Positions 7,924 to 16,807 of a stretch of 64,000 nucleotides of DNA are shown one piece after another. Position 1 is the first letter of the stretch. Each line of letters starts with the position of its first letter. The notes beneath the pieces were generated by a model. The model was given only the letters and a program-made list of their open reading frames with translations, had not been told where the DNA came from and did not search any database. A program made the translations under genes and the position numbers. Origin of the DNA: JAXGMV01 sp040772085 (GTDB lineage: Bacteria; Chloroflexota; Anaerolineae; Anaerolineales; Anaerolineaceae); the NCBI GenBank assembly GCA_040772085.1, contig JAXGYU010000001.1, forward strand, positions 2,170,001-2,234,000, given 5' to 3'.

Positions 7924-8547
7924 ATGGACACAGCTACTGAGGTAAAAAAGAAGGAACCTTTCTTCAAAAGCTTCACAACAATGGAAATCGTGATAATGGC
8001 TATCATTGGAGTCGTCTTTGGTATTGGCGGAACCCCAATGGTTTTCGTTGGTCGCTTTTTTATGACCGCTATGGGCGAAATCGGATGGATGGGTTTTGCT
8101 GCAATCCTTGGGTGGTTTTATTTGGCAGGAGCCATGGGTGGTTTTATCGTAAGAAAACCTGGCGCAGCGACCTTGTCAGAAGTAATTAGTGGTGTTGCCC
8201 AAATTCTCTCCGGCAACCCAAATGGCGTCATTGTTTTATTGACAACATTCCTTCAAGGTTTTGGCTCTGATGTGGCTTATGGAATTTTTGGATACAAGAA
8301 GTTTACTCCTTTCGTAGTCGCGCTCTCCGGTGCATTAGCTGCTCCGTTGGGGGTTTGGGTTGACGCCTATTTTTTTGGTGTACTCAATCAAGGTTTGTGG
8401 TTCAACATCCTTGCAATTGTTATTAGGGTAGTATCCGGTGCAGTTTTTGCTCTCTTAGGTATGGCAATCTTTACTGCGGTCGCCAAAGCAGGGGTTCTCC
8501 GTGGAACAGCACTTGATAAAGCTGTCAGGGGAAACAAGGCGAAATAG
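7924..8547 (+). CDS. ECF transporter substrate-binding (S) subunit, YkoE family, copy 2
   Basis: A 207-residue membrane protein paralogous to the product of 3773-4369, with the same GGFIVRKPGAATLSEVI signature, ILSGNPNGV and FLQGFGSDVAYGIFGYKKF segments. An AAGGAGG ribosome site lies 7 nt before the ATG. The putative ligand-facing residues differ between the copies (for example E in TLSEVI where copy 1 has TMMIN), so the two importers may take different but related ligands. It begins the second S-A-T set and is followed by a strong hairpin. Confidence 0.88.
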   Translation: MDTATEVKKKEPFFKSFTTMEIVIMAIIGVVFGIGGTPMVFVGRFFMTAMGEIGWMGFAAILGWFYLAGAMGGFIVRKPGAATLSEVISGVAQILSGNPNGVIVLLTTFLQGFGSDVAYGIFGYKKFTPFVVALSGALAAPLGVWVDAYFFGVLNQGLWFNILAIVIRVVSGAVFALLGMAIFTAVAKAGVLRGTALDKAVRGNKAK

Positions 8548-8559
8548 TTGTGTAGTCTT

Positions 8560-8615
8560 CATCAATAGGATTCACAATGCAGTGAGGTGAATCCTATTGA
8601 TGGTGCGCTTTTCTA
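8560..8615 (+). terminator. Strong hairpin with T-rich tail between S and ATPase genes, ECF copy 2
   Basis: A perfect 16-bp stem (8560-8575 with 8587-8602) with an 11-nt loop, followed by GTGCGCTTTTCT. It starts 12 bp after the S-subunit stop codon. It probably acts as a partial terminator that gives more S subunit than energising module, or as a processing/stability element. Confidence 0.65.
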
Positions 8616-8658
8616 TTAATCGCCATTGGTTTTATTTTAATCAAACCTAGGATATGTA

Positions 8659-10431
8659 ATGAATAATCCAATAATTAATATTAAAGATGTCTCCTTCACA
8701 TACTTAGGTGAAGAACAGCCAGCAATAAAAAACATCAATCTTCAAGTAAATCGGGGTGAGTTTGTCCTTGTGGTCGGACCGAGTGGTTCTGGTAAAACAT
8801 CGTTAGTAAACTTGTTAAATGGTACGATTCCATCGATTTTTGAAGGCAATTTAATTGGTGATGTCAAGGTTAGCGGCAACCTGACAAGGGACACTTCAAT
8901 TGTGCAACTTGCAACAATTGTGGGGCAAGTATTTCAGGATCCAGAGTCTCAAATTGTGAATGTATTGGTGAAGGATGAAGTGTATTTTGGCCCTGAAAAC
9001 TTGAATATGCCAGCTGAGATTATTATCGAGAACTCAAATGAGGCGATGAAGCTGGTCGACATTAATCACCTAGTACAACGTGATATTTTTATGCTTTCTG
9101 GCGGCCAAAAGCAAAAGGTCGCACTGGCGTCTGTGCTTTCGATGAAACCAGATATTTTAGTACTTGATCAACCCACAGCTAATTTGGATCCCCATAGCAC
9201 AAAAGAGGTTTTCAAATTAGTTGGTGAATTAAATAAAGAGCATGGCATGACCGTTATCGTAATTGAACATAACATAGATGAACTGATAGATCTGGTCACT
9301 CAAGTGGTAGTAATGGATAAGGGAGAAATAATTGCTTCTGGGGATCCGCGTCAAGTGTTTGGGTTCGGATTTCTGAATTCATCAAAATCACTTGGGTTAT
9401 GGATGCCTGAGGCCACAGATCTTGCTCATAAAATCGCAGATCGGGTCATTTATGATGAGGTTCCATTAACAGTTGAGGAAATGTACGACAATATCGCAAA
9501 ATACTTGCAAAAAAATGAATACGAAAATGTTGCGCCACAAATTGATGACCGTTTTTCAAAAATTTTTAATACTCCTCAAATAGAGATTAAAGACTTAAGC
9601 TTTATGTATAAAGTAAATAAATTCGAAGCATTGAGAAACATCAATATAACAATTAATAAAGGCGAATTCATTTCAATTATTGGTAAAAATGGGTCTGGAA
9701 AATCTACATTGGCAAAAATACTAACAAAGATTAATGACGCCCCTCCGAATTCCGTTTTCTTATATGGGAAAGACATATCAAGCATGTCTTTATTCGAAGC
9801 GACAAAACATATAGGTTATGTATTCCAAAACCCCGATCATCAATTTGTTGCAGATACGGTCTTCGATGAGGTAGCATACAGCTTGCGAGTAAGGGGTGTT
9901 GATGAGCGGATTGTTGAACAGAAAGTAACTGAAGTATTAACAAAATTTGGCCTCGAAAAATTTGTAAACCAGTCCCCGTTCTCGCTTAGCATGGGGTATC
10001 GTCGCCTGTTGAGTGTAACAACGATGCTCGTTGTGGACCAGGATGTAATTATTTTGGATGAACCCACTATCGGACAGGATCAGGTTAGTTGTGATTTACT
10101 CATGGGGTATTTGAAACAACTCAACGACGAAGGCAAGACAATAATTCTGATCACACACGATATGCGATTAATTAGTGAATGGGTTGGCAGGGTAATCATA
10201 ATGGCTGATTCAAAGCTGATGTTTGATGGACCCATTTATGAAACATTCAAGGACCAAGATTTGTTATTACAAGCTGCGCTTGTAAAACCTCCGATAGTTG
10301 ATTTGGTGAGTAAGCTTAGAAATAATGAAATTGCGATACCAGAAAGCATCATGACAGTTAGTAATTTTTGTCACTACATGGGACTTCCCATTTCGCAAAG
10401 ACTACCTGATTTTCAGAATGAAGGGAGTTAA
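8659..10431 (+). CDS. ECF transporter fused ATPase (A1-A2), copy 2
   Basis: A 590-residue double ABC ATPase, paralogous to copy 1. Half 1: Walker A GPSGSGKTS, signature LSGGQ, Walker B ILVLDQPTANLDP, where the catalytic Glu is Gln. Half 2: Walker A GKNGSGKST, signature degenerated to LSMGY, Walker B VIILDEPTIGQD. The Gln of half 1 and the poor signature of half 2 would lie in the same composite ATP site of a dimer-like fold. The other site (half 2 Walker motifs with half 1 signature) remains canonical. This points to one degenerate and one active site. The next gene starts 2 bp after its stop. Confidence 0.92.
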   Translation: MNNPIINIKDVSFTYLGEEQPAIKNINLQVNRGEFVLVVGPSGSGKTSLVNLLNGTIPSIFEGNLIGDVKVSGNLTRDTSIVQLATIVGQVFQDPESQIVNVLVKDEVYFGPENLNMPAEIIIENSNEAMKLVDINHLVQRDIFMLSGGQKQKVALASVLSMKPDILVLDQPTANLDPHSTKEVFKLVGELNKEHGMTVIVIEHNIDELIDLVTQVVVMDKGEIIASGDPRQVFGFGFLNSSKSLGLWMPEATDLAHKIADRVIYDEVPLTVEEMYDNIAKYLQKNEYENVAPQIDDRFSKIFNTPQIEIKDLSFMYKVNKFEALRNINITINKGEFISIIGKNGSGKSTLAKILTKINDAPPNSVFLYGKDISSMSLFEATKHIGYVFQNPDHQFVADTVFDEVAYSLRVRGVDERIVEQKVTEVLTKFGLEKFVNQSPFSLSMGYRRLLSVTTMLVVDQDVIILDEPTIGQDQVSCDLLMGYLKQLNDEGKTIILITHDMRLISEWVGRVIIMADSKLMFDGPIYETFKDQDLLLQAALVKPPIVDLVSKLRNNEIAIPESIMTVSNFCHYMGLPISQRLPDFQNEGS

Positions 10432-10433
10432 GT

Positions 10434-11240
10434 ATGGAACTTGTTTATCAATTTAGGCCTGGTGATTCATTCTTACACAGGCTTGACCCTATCACAAAAA
10501 CTATAGCTCTATTCGCAGTATCGTTTTTAGCATTCGGTACTTTCTTTAGTTTCCCACAGATATTAATTGCAGTACTGACGATTTTTGCGGCTTTATTCCT
10601 GGGTAAGATTTCCGTGAAAGACCTATGGCGTGGTACTGGATGGATGTTCTTCGCGAGCATATCATTTTTTATCGTACAAACGATCATGTTGAGAATGACA
10701 GGAGAGAATATTGCATTTCATTTCTTTTCTAAACCGATATATTGGGAAACGATCGATTACGCATTGGCAGTTTCCATAAGGATTTACACAATATTCCTCG
10801 TTTCATTTATTTTCATCAGAACAACTCACCCTAGGGATTTAGCAGTAAGTTTTGTACAAGTATTGAAACTGCCATATCGAATCCCTTATTCCTTTTTCAT
10901 CGCATTAAGAATAATGCCTCTGATTGAAGACGAAGCAAAAACAATCAGTGCCGCACACAAGGTAAGAGGTGTTGGTGAAAGGCAAGGCATCCAAGGCAGA
11001 TTTGAGAATGCAAAAAGGTTTACTGTCCCTTTGCTGATCCGAAGTTTGCGAAGTGCGTCGATTACTGTGCAATCTATGGAGAGTCGTGGGTTTGGCGCAT
11101 ATCCTAAACGCACCTATGTTGATGAGATAAAAATGACTTGGGCAGGAAAAATAATTTCTTTTACTTTAATTGCATTGGTAGTTATCTGGTACGCGCTGAT
11201 AATTTTTGGTGTGATCCAATTGCAGTATTCCGTACAATAA
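10434..11240 (+). CDS. ECF transporter transmembrane (T) subunit, copy 2
   Basis: EcfT protein of 268 residues. Opens with FRPGDSFLHRLDPITKT, has five to six membrane helices and both cytoplasmic coupling motifs (AHKVRGVGERQGIQ and MESRGFGAYPKRTYV). It mirrors copy 1 closely in length and layout, as expected for a duplicated ECF module. The upstream ATPase stop is 2 bp before its ATG, so the two are surely cotranscribed. Confidence 0.92.
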   Translation: MELVYQFRPGDSFLHRLDPITKTIALFAVSFLAFGTFFSFPQILIAVLTIFAALFLGKISVKDLWRGTGWMFFASISFFIVQTIMLRMTGENIAFHFFSKPIYWETIDYALAVSIRIYTIFLVSFIFIRTTHPRDLAVSFVQVLKLPYRIPYSFFIALRIMPLIEDEAKTISAAHKVRGVGERQGIQGRFENAKRFTVPLLIRSLRSASITVQSMESRGFGAYPKRTYVDEIKMTWAGKIISFTLIALVVIWYALIIFGVIQLQYSVQ

Positions 11241-11273
11241 ATAAAATTTGCAAAAATTAATAAGGATTTTAAG

Positions 11274-12359
11274 ATGAATAATCCCACGTTACAAAAGTCA
11301 GCAGTAGTAACTTCACCTGGACATATAGAGATAAAAGAGCTACCTATTCCTCGAATCGGAGATGGTGACATGCTCGTAAAGGTAGATCTTGTATCCATCT
11401 GTGGTGGAGATCCAATTGAATACTATGGAAAAAATGTCAAATCCCGTTTTCCTTTGATTTTAGGCCATGAGATGGTTGGCAGAATAGCTGATGCGGGAGC
11501 AACAGCATTAAAGCATTACGGTGTTGAGATTGGTGATAGAGTAACTGTTGAGCCGTATGTAATTTGTGGCAAATGCCATAATTGCCTTACAGGATATTAC
11601 CAGCTCTGTGAGAACCCTCAAGTTTATGGTGTCACAATGAGTTCTGACACACCACCTTATTTGTGGGGTGCATATGGAGAATATCTATATATAGCACCGG
11701 GATCAAAAGTGCATAAAATTGATAACGATACACCAGATGAATCCGCAGCACTATCTTCAGTCCTTGGTAATGGAGTTCGTTGGGTAAGGACTATTGGAAA
11801 GCTAAAATTTGGAGAAACTGTTGTCATTCTCGGCGCCGGTGCTCAGGGATTGGTCTCAGTAATTGCTGCAAAAGAAGCCAATGCACATAAAATCGTTGTA
11901 ATTGGACGCGAAAAACTGAATTTAAAATGGGAATTAGCAAAGGAATATGGTGCGGACATACTGATTGATCTTGATCAGGTTTCAAATCCGATTTCAGAAT
12001 TAAAAGAAATATTAAACGGGGATATGGCGGACTTGGTGATCGAGTGCACCGGCGCATCTGAAATGATGGAACTTGGCTTAGATATTATTAAGCCACTTGG
12101 GAGGTATGTTCTGGTGGGAACTAGGGGATATGAGAAAGCTTCATTGACTACAGACAAAATTGTTTTTAAAGAGCTGAGCGTTTTAGGCGGTCTAGGGCAA
12201 TCTTGGGATACCGAGATAGCTGTCAGCATTATCAATTCAAGGAAATACGCATTGGAGAAGATGGTAACAGACGTGTTCCCGCTAGAGGAAGCTGACAGTG
12301 CAATCCAATTTTTTATTAATAATCCTGACAAAACACTTCGGGTTGCTTTGAGGCCGTAA
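11274..12359 (+). CDS. Zinc-dependent medium-chain alcohol dehydrogenase
   Basis: MDR-family dehydrogenase of 361 residues. Catalytic zinc region with Cys in SICGGDP and GHEMVG; structural zinc lobe with the four-cysteine pattern CGKCHNCLTGYYQLC at about 97-111; Rossmann GAGAQGLVSV at about 185. Similar in layout to threonine and polyol dehydrogenases, but no motif fixes the substrate. It follows the second ECF set by 33 bp, and FdrA starts 1 bp after its stop, so it links transport to the carbamoyltransferase-like block. It likely oxidises a secondary alcohol in the pathway. Confidence 0.9.
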   Translation: MNNPTLQKSAVVTSPGHIEIKELPIPRIGDGDMLVKVDLVSICGGDPIEYYGKNVKSRFPLILGHEMVGRIADAGATALKHYGVEIGDRVTVEPYVICGKCHNCLTGYYQLCENPQVYGVTMSSDTPPYLWGAYGEYLYIAPGSKVHKIDNDTPDESAALSSVLGNGVRWVRTIGKLKFGETVVILGAGAQGLVSVIAAKEANAHKIVVIGREKLNLKWELAKEYGADILIDLDQVSNPISELKEILNGDMADLVIECTGASEMMELGLDIIKPLGRYVLVGTRGYEKASLTTDKIVFKELSVLGGLGQSWDTEIAVSIINSRKYALEKMVTDVFPLEEADSAIQFFINNPDKTLRVALRP

Positions 12360-12360
12360 A

Positions 12361-13914
12361 ATGACAAATTTAATATCAAAGATAAAAATTATTCCACATA
12401 CTTATCGAGATTCTGTCGTGTTGATGGAGATTTCTCGAGAATTGCTAGGACAGAGAGGAGTTGCAAATGCCGCTGTTATGATGGGGACACCTGCAAATAT
12501 TGCGGCATTAAGGGGGGGAAAACTATTCTCAACCGAGTTTGAGAAAGTTCGTTCAGACGATCTAATTGTCGCAGTTGAAGCTGAGAGCACACAAGTGGCT
12601 GATGGAGCACTTGAATTACTGGACAAGCTCTTAAACCCCTCAAGTAAATCCTTCTTTAAGGAGTTGGATGATGGAACCAAAGCAGTAGATAGCGTTCAAG
12701 AGCATTACTCAGCCTGGAAGCACATTCCGGATTCTGGTCAGCTTGCAGTAATTTCCGTACCTGGACCGTATGCCGTCGCAGAAGCCAAGCAGGCATTAAA
12801 AGCTCGTCGGCATGTTCTAATATTTAGTAATCACATCTCATTGAAAGATGAGTATGAGTTAAAAATGGAAGGTCTTGACAGAGGACTCCTAGTGTTAGGG
12901 GCAGAGTGTGGAACCGCTATTCTTAATGGCACACCCTTGGCATTTGCTAATATTATTCGAAGAGGTAATATCGGAATCGTCGCGGCATCGGGCAGCGGAC
13001 TTCAAGAGGTTACCTGCTTAATAGATAAATACGGTGGTGGGATTAGTCATGCAATCGGCACCGGCGGTCGAGATCTCTCGTCGGAGGTAGGAGGGATTGC
13101 AATGAAGAATGGTATTGATCTATTACTAAATGATGAGTCCACTGCAGTCATTGCGTTACTTTCAAAGCCTGCTAGTTTTAAGATTGAACAACAGATTTTA
13201 AGTCACATCTCTACGGCACATAAACCCATTGTCGTATGCTTCTTGGGTGCATCAAATACTAATGTGCCTCCTAACGTACAGACTGCTACCACACTTGAAG
13301 ATTTAGCCTTGAAGGCTCTTACATTAGCTGGCACCTCTACACCGCGCCTAGAAGAAAATTTGACAGCTACTAAACAAAAATATGTTAAATCCAGTAAGGT
13401 GTTGAGAGGATTATTTGCAGGAGGCACGCTTGCATATGAATCAATGCTCATCCTGACAGATCTGATCGGTCCAATCTATTCTAACGCTCCATTAAAACCC
13501 GAACTAACCTGTCACGATGATTTCAATTTACCCGAACATATTTGTTTAGACCTTGGTTCTGAAGAGTATACAGAATCACGGCCTCATCCGATGATCGATG
13601 GGAAGGCACGTGCTGACCTATTGGAAGAAATCTGTATGAATCCCTCAGTTCGAGTTGTACTTTTCGATGTGATCTTAGGTATTGGCAGTGATAGAAATCC
13701 TGCAGGGCATATTGCGGATAAGATTGCATTAGTAAACCGCTCTCGATCCTCGACGGAAAATGAGATTAATTTTGTTTGTTCAATCATTGGAACGCAGAGA
13801 GATATTCAGGGATTTGAAAATCAAAAACGTATTCTTGAAGAAGTCGGAGTAACAGTAAAAGCAAGCAACGCAGAAGCAACCAGACATGCAGCTGGTTTGA
13901 TGATCAGCGACTGA
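12361..13914 (+). CDS. fdrA: FdrA/AllF-like subunit of an oxamate-carbamoyltransferase-type enzyme
   Basis: A 517-residue member of the FdrA family, which resembles succinyl-CoA synthetase alpha subunits. The diagnostic segment NIGIVAASGSGLQEV followed by GGGISHAIGTGGRDLSSEVGG lies at about residues 200-240. In E. coli, FdrA (AllF) with YlbE (AllG) and YlbF (AllH) forms the oxamate carbamoyltransferase of allantoin breakdown, which phosphorolyses oxalurate to oxamate and carbamoyl phosphate. The DUF1116 and DUF2877 partners are encoded 1.4 and 4.0 kb downstream. Length is slightly short of the E. coli protein (about 555). The actual carbamoyl donor here is unknown. Confidence 0.88.
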   Translation: MTNLISKIKIIPHTYRDSVVLMEISRELLGQRGVANAAVMMGTPANIAALRGGKLFSTEFEKVRSDDLIVAVEAESTQVADGALELLDKLLNPSSKSFFKELDDGTKAVDSVQEHYSAWKHIPDSGQLAVISVPGPYAVAEAKQALKARRHVLIFSNHISLKDEYELKMEGLDRGLLVLGAECGTAILNGTPLAFANIIRRGNIGIVAASGSGLQEVTCLIDKYGGGISHAIGTGGRDLSSEVGGIAMKNGIDLLLNDESTAVIALLSKPASFKIEQQILSHISTAHKPIVVCFLGASNTNVPPNVQTATTLEDLALKALTLAGTSTPRLEENLTATKQKYVKSSKVLRGLFAGGTLAYESMLILTDLIGPIYSNAPLKPELTCHDDFNLPEHICLDLGSEEYTESRPHPMIDGKARADLLEEICMNPSVRVVLFDVILGIGSDRNPAGHIADKIALVNRSRSSTENEINFVCSIIGTQRDIQGFENQKRILEEVGVTVKASNAEATRHAAGLMISD

Positions 13915-13949
13915 AATAGAAATATTGAACATAATTGGAGAGTGTAAAA

Positions 13950-14687
13950 ATGTATATTGATCAAAATAAATGTACGAAATGTTCCAAATGCATACCTACC
14001 TGTCCGGTAGGCGCGATTTACGTCAATGTCAAGGAAAAACAGGTGTTAATCGATCAAGATTTATGTGTAGAATGTGGGGTCTGTTACCGATCTGATGCAT
14101 GCGAATTCTCAGCGCTCGTGGCACCAGAGCTCACCTGGCCGAGGACAATTAGAGCTGCCCTCAGTAATCCATTGATAGTTAATCCTGAGACCCGAATTCC
14201 AGGTCGTGGAACTGAAGAAATGAAGACAAATGACGTCACCGGCAGATTTAAAATTGGTTACTTGGGAGTTGCGGCTGAACTGGGCAGACCTGGTGTCGGC
14301 GCATCCTTGGTTGACATACAAAAGGTGTCTCGTGCATGTGCAAGAGTAGGTGTCCACTTCTGCCCACAGAATCCAATTACTCACCTAATGATAAATAAAG
14401 AAACTGGTGATATTAATCCTGAAGTTATGAATGAACGGGTACTTTCAGGGATAGTTGAGATGGACGTTGAATTAGATTTAGCGGAGGATTTACTATTAGC
14501 CCTCAAAGATGTAGCAAAAGATCTTGATACTGTTTTTAGCCTGGATATAATTTCATTAGTAGGGCCTGAAGATACTGATGAAATGGCTCGAATATTAGAC
14601 CGCGTGTCAATAATAGGATCGCCAAATGGAAAGACTAACATGGGGTTGGGTAAGCCATCATATACTTTTTTTGAGAGGGAGCATTAG
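13950..14687 (+). CDS. Two-[4Fe-4S] ferredoxin domain fused to an uncharacterised domain
   Basis: About 245 residues. The N-terminus has two cysteine clusters, CTKCSKCIPTCP and CVECGVCYRSDACEF, fitting two [4Fe-4S] sites, although the second has an extra residue before its last Cys. The remaining ~190 residues (with the stretches KIGYLGVAAELGRPGVGASL and GVHFCPQNPITHLMIN, ending in a GLGKPSYTFF segment) match no family I can name. The ATG at 13950 is chosen because GGAGAG precedes it by 8 nt; a TTG at 13935 is also in frame. The next gene starts 2 bp after its stop. It lies between FdrA and DUF1116, which suggests an electron-transfer or iron-sulfur accessory role in that complex. Confidence 0.75.
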   Translation: MYIDQNKCTKCSKCIPTCPVGAIYVNVKEKQVLIDQDLCVECGVCYRSDACEFSALVAPELTWPRTIRAALSNPLIVNPETRIPGRGTEEMKTNDVTGRFKIGYLGVAAELGRPGVGASLVDIQKVSRACARVGVHFCPQNPITHLMINKETGDINPEVMNERVLSGIVEMDVELDLAEDLLLALKDVAKDLDTVFSLDIISLVGPEDTDEMARILDRVSIIGSPNGKTNMGLGKPSYTFFEREH

Positions 14688-14689
14688 AA

Positions 14690-15316
14690 ATGACGCACAC
14701 GCTTCACCGTCGAGGGTCACAAGAAAATTTGTCCAATGATTTTGTCCTCTTTGCCATGTCCGCCAAAGGGATTAATGAGCAAAACTCTGCGAATGCTTTA
14801 AAATCCTTCCTTAATATTGTGATGAAATATCATCCAATTAATGTTGGTGATATGAAAACCGGCAATATTTATACGCACACTGCTGTTGAAATTCTTGAAA
14901 ATGTTCAGGACGTCAGTATTGTACATGCGGTTTTTACAAATGAAGAGACCTTAGCTCAAGCGTTAAAAGAGATAAAGGATGCCGATCTAGGAGTTTCGGT
15001 AGTAATCAGTGGTCTACTAGACCGAGTCGGTGATATTGGCAAACGTAGTGGGGCGCCGAGGCATACTGTTGAATGCTCTGGTGGAATATGGGGTAATCTC
15101 GACAAATTAGCATCTGCTCAAGTGCTTGAACTCACAACGATGTGTGGACATGGCATGGTCGCTGCACGTTTAGTTGAAAGCTTGGTGAAAAAAATAAAAA
15201 TTGGCTTGATAAGTGTTGAAGAAGCTGCACTCACATTGACAAAGCCGTGCGTATGTGGTGTCTATAATACCTCACGTGCAGAACAACTATTGCGTTTGAT
15301 GGTAGAAAAAAGCTAG
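14690..15316 (+). CDS. Conserved-looking protein of unknown function
   Basis: A 208-residue soluble protein that I do not recognise. It starts MTHTLHRRGSQENLSNDFV and has a cysteine/histidine-rich second half: HTVECSGGIWGN (about 125-136), TTMCGHGMVAARLVE (about 149-163) and KPCVCGVYNTSRAEQLL (about 184-200). The CxC and CGHG patterns could bind a metal or cluster. It is tightly placed between the ferredoxin-like gene (2-bp gap) and the DUF1116 gene (36-bp gap), so it very probably acts with the FdrA/DUF1116/DUF2877 enzyme. No signal peptide or membrane segment is seen. Confidence 0.7.
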   Translation: MTHTLHRRGSQENLSNDFVLFAMSAKGINEQNSANALKSFLNIVMKYHPINVGDMKTGNIYTHTAVEILENVQDVSIVHAVFTNEETLAQALKEIKDADLGVSVVISGLLDRVGDIGKRSGAPRHTVECSGGIWGNLDKLASAQVLELTTMCGHGMVAARLVESLVKKIKIGLISVEEAALTLTKPCVCGVYNTSRAEQLLRLMVEKS

Positions 15317-15352
15317 TATTCACCGAGCCAAAAAATAATTTTGAGAGAGTAG

Positions 15353-16807
15353 ATGCTTATGGAAGAATTACTGCGTAGTGAAATTATCCCTGTGAATATA
15401 GGCATAAAAAAATTTGTCACTGACTTGAGGGATTGTGATTATAAAGTTATAGAGCGTGATTGGTTACCGCCATCAGGTGGCGATCCAGGAACTGCTCAAA
15501 ATCTCGCTGATCTCGCAGATGATGATCGCGGTGTAGGAAAATTAATTAAGGACGCTAATGAGCAAGCTGTAAACCGTTTGATCAGTTCCAGACCAGTATT
15601 AAGAGGTTTATTACCCGCTAAAGAAGTATTAAAAGGCATGCACGACCATACGATTCTACATGCAGGGCCACCAATTGAATGGGAGGATATGTGCGGCGCA
15701 ATGCGTGGAGCAATCATTGGCGGGATTCTTTATGAGCGATTTGCCTCTACGCCTGATGAAGCTATAGAGAAAATAAACCTCGGAGAATTTGAATTCGCTC
15801 CATGTCATTCATTCGGTGCAGTGGGTCCAATGGCCGGAATAGTAACACCACGGATGCCGATGATGATAATCGAAGATCACGCCAATGGAACCACAGGGTA
15901 TGCTTCATTGAATGAAGGTTGGGGACGAACGTTAAGATTCGGTGCCTTTGACCAAAGTGTAATCGAACGTTTAGATTGGATGGAAAACAACCTGAGTCAA
16001 CATTTAACAAGGTCATTGGAGACTTATGAAGCTGGCTTAGAAATTAAACCAATAATTTCTAAAGCTTTACATATGGGAGATGAATGCCACAATAGGGATT
16101 TAGCGGCAAGTTCATTGTTTTTCAAAGAAATTATACCTAGAATGATTAAAGTGGCCAAAGATGACTTGCAGCTTCAAAAAACCATTGAATTTCTCTCATT
16201 ACACGAACATTTCTTCCTTAATATCGCCATGGCGGCTTGTAAGGCAGCATTGATAGCAGCATCTGATATTCCATTTAGTACGATGGTCACGGCTATGGCT
16301 CGCAATGGAGTTCATGTGGGAATACAAACTAGCGGGACTGGATCAAAATGGTTTACGGCACCTGGAGCAATTCCACAAGGATTATATTTCCCTGGCTACT
16401 CTGAAAATGATGCAAATCCTGACCTCGGCGATAGTGCGATAACTGAGACCGGTGGTCTAGGTGCTTTTGCTATGGCTAGTGCACCAGCGATTGTGAAATT
16501 TGTCGGTGGGTCCGCACGAGACGCGATCCAATACAGTCTTGAAATGTATAATATTACTCTTGCAGAGCATCCAGATTATACGATGCCTACCTTAAACTTC
16601 CGGGGAACCCCAACAGGTATTGATGCTAGGGAAGTTGTCCGTACCAGTATAGCGCCAGTGATTAATACTGGAATTGCGCACAAATCAGCTGGGCACGGTT
16701 TAGTAGGCGCCGGAGTCGTGCGAGCGCCATTAAAAATTTTTGAGGCTGCAATTTCACACATCCATTCTACTTATATGAGCCCTAATTACAGGATCAGCAA
16801 TGAGTGA
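15353..16807 (+). CDS. DUF1116 protein, AllG/YlbE-like subunit
   Basis: A 484-residue member of the DUF1116 family, the counterpart of E. coli YlbE (AllG). Typical segments: RPVLRGLLPAKEVLKGM, LHAGPPIEWEDMCGAMRGA, FAPCHSFGAVGPMAG and VHVGIQTSGTGSKWFTAP. The family partners with FdrA and DUF2877 in oxamate carbamoyltransferase. A second ATG two codons in (15359) is an equally possible start. The 3' end overlaps the M42 peptidase gene by 8 bp. Confidence 0.88.
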   Translation: MLMEELLRSEIIPVNIGIKKFVTDLRDCDYKVIERDWLPPSGGDPGTAQNLADLADDDRGVGKLIKDANEQAVNRLISSRPVLRGLLPAKEVLKGMHDHTILHAGPPIEWEDMCGAMRGAIIGGILYERFASTPDEAIEKINLGEFEFAPCHSFGAVGPMAGIVTPRMPMMIIEDHANGTTGYASLNEGWGRTLRFGAFDQSVIERLDWMENNLSQHLTRSLETYEAGLEIKPIISKALHMGDECHNRDLAASSLFFKEIIPRMIKVAKDDLQLQKTIEFLSLHEHFFLNIAMAACKAALIAASDIPFSTMVTAMARNGVHVGIQTSGTGSKWFTAPGAIPQGLYFPGYSENDANPDLGDSAITETGGLGAFAMASAPAIVKFVGGSARDAIQYSLEMYNITLAEHPDYTMPTLNFRGTPTGIDAREVVRTSIAPVINTGIAHKSAGHGLVGAGVVRAPLKIFEAAISHIHSTYMSPNYRISNE

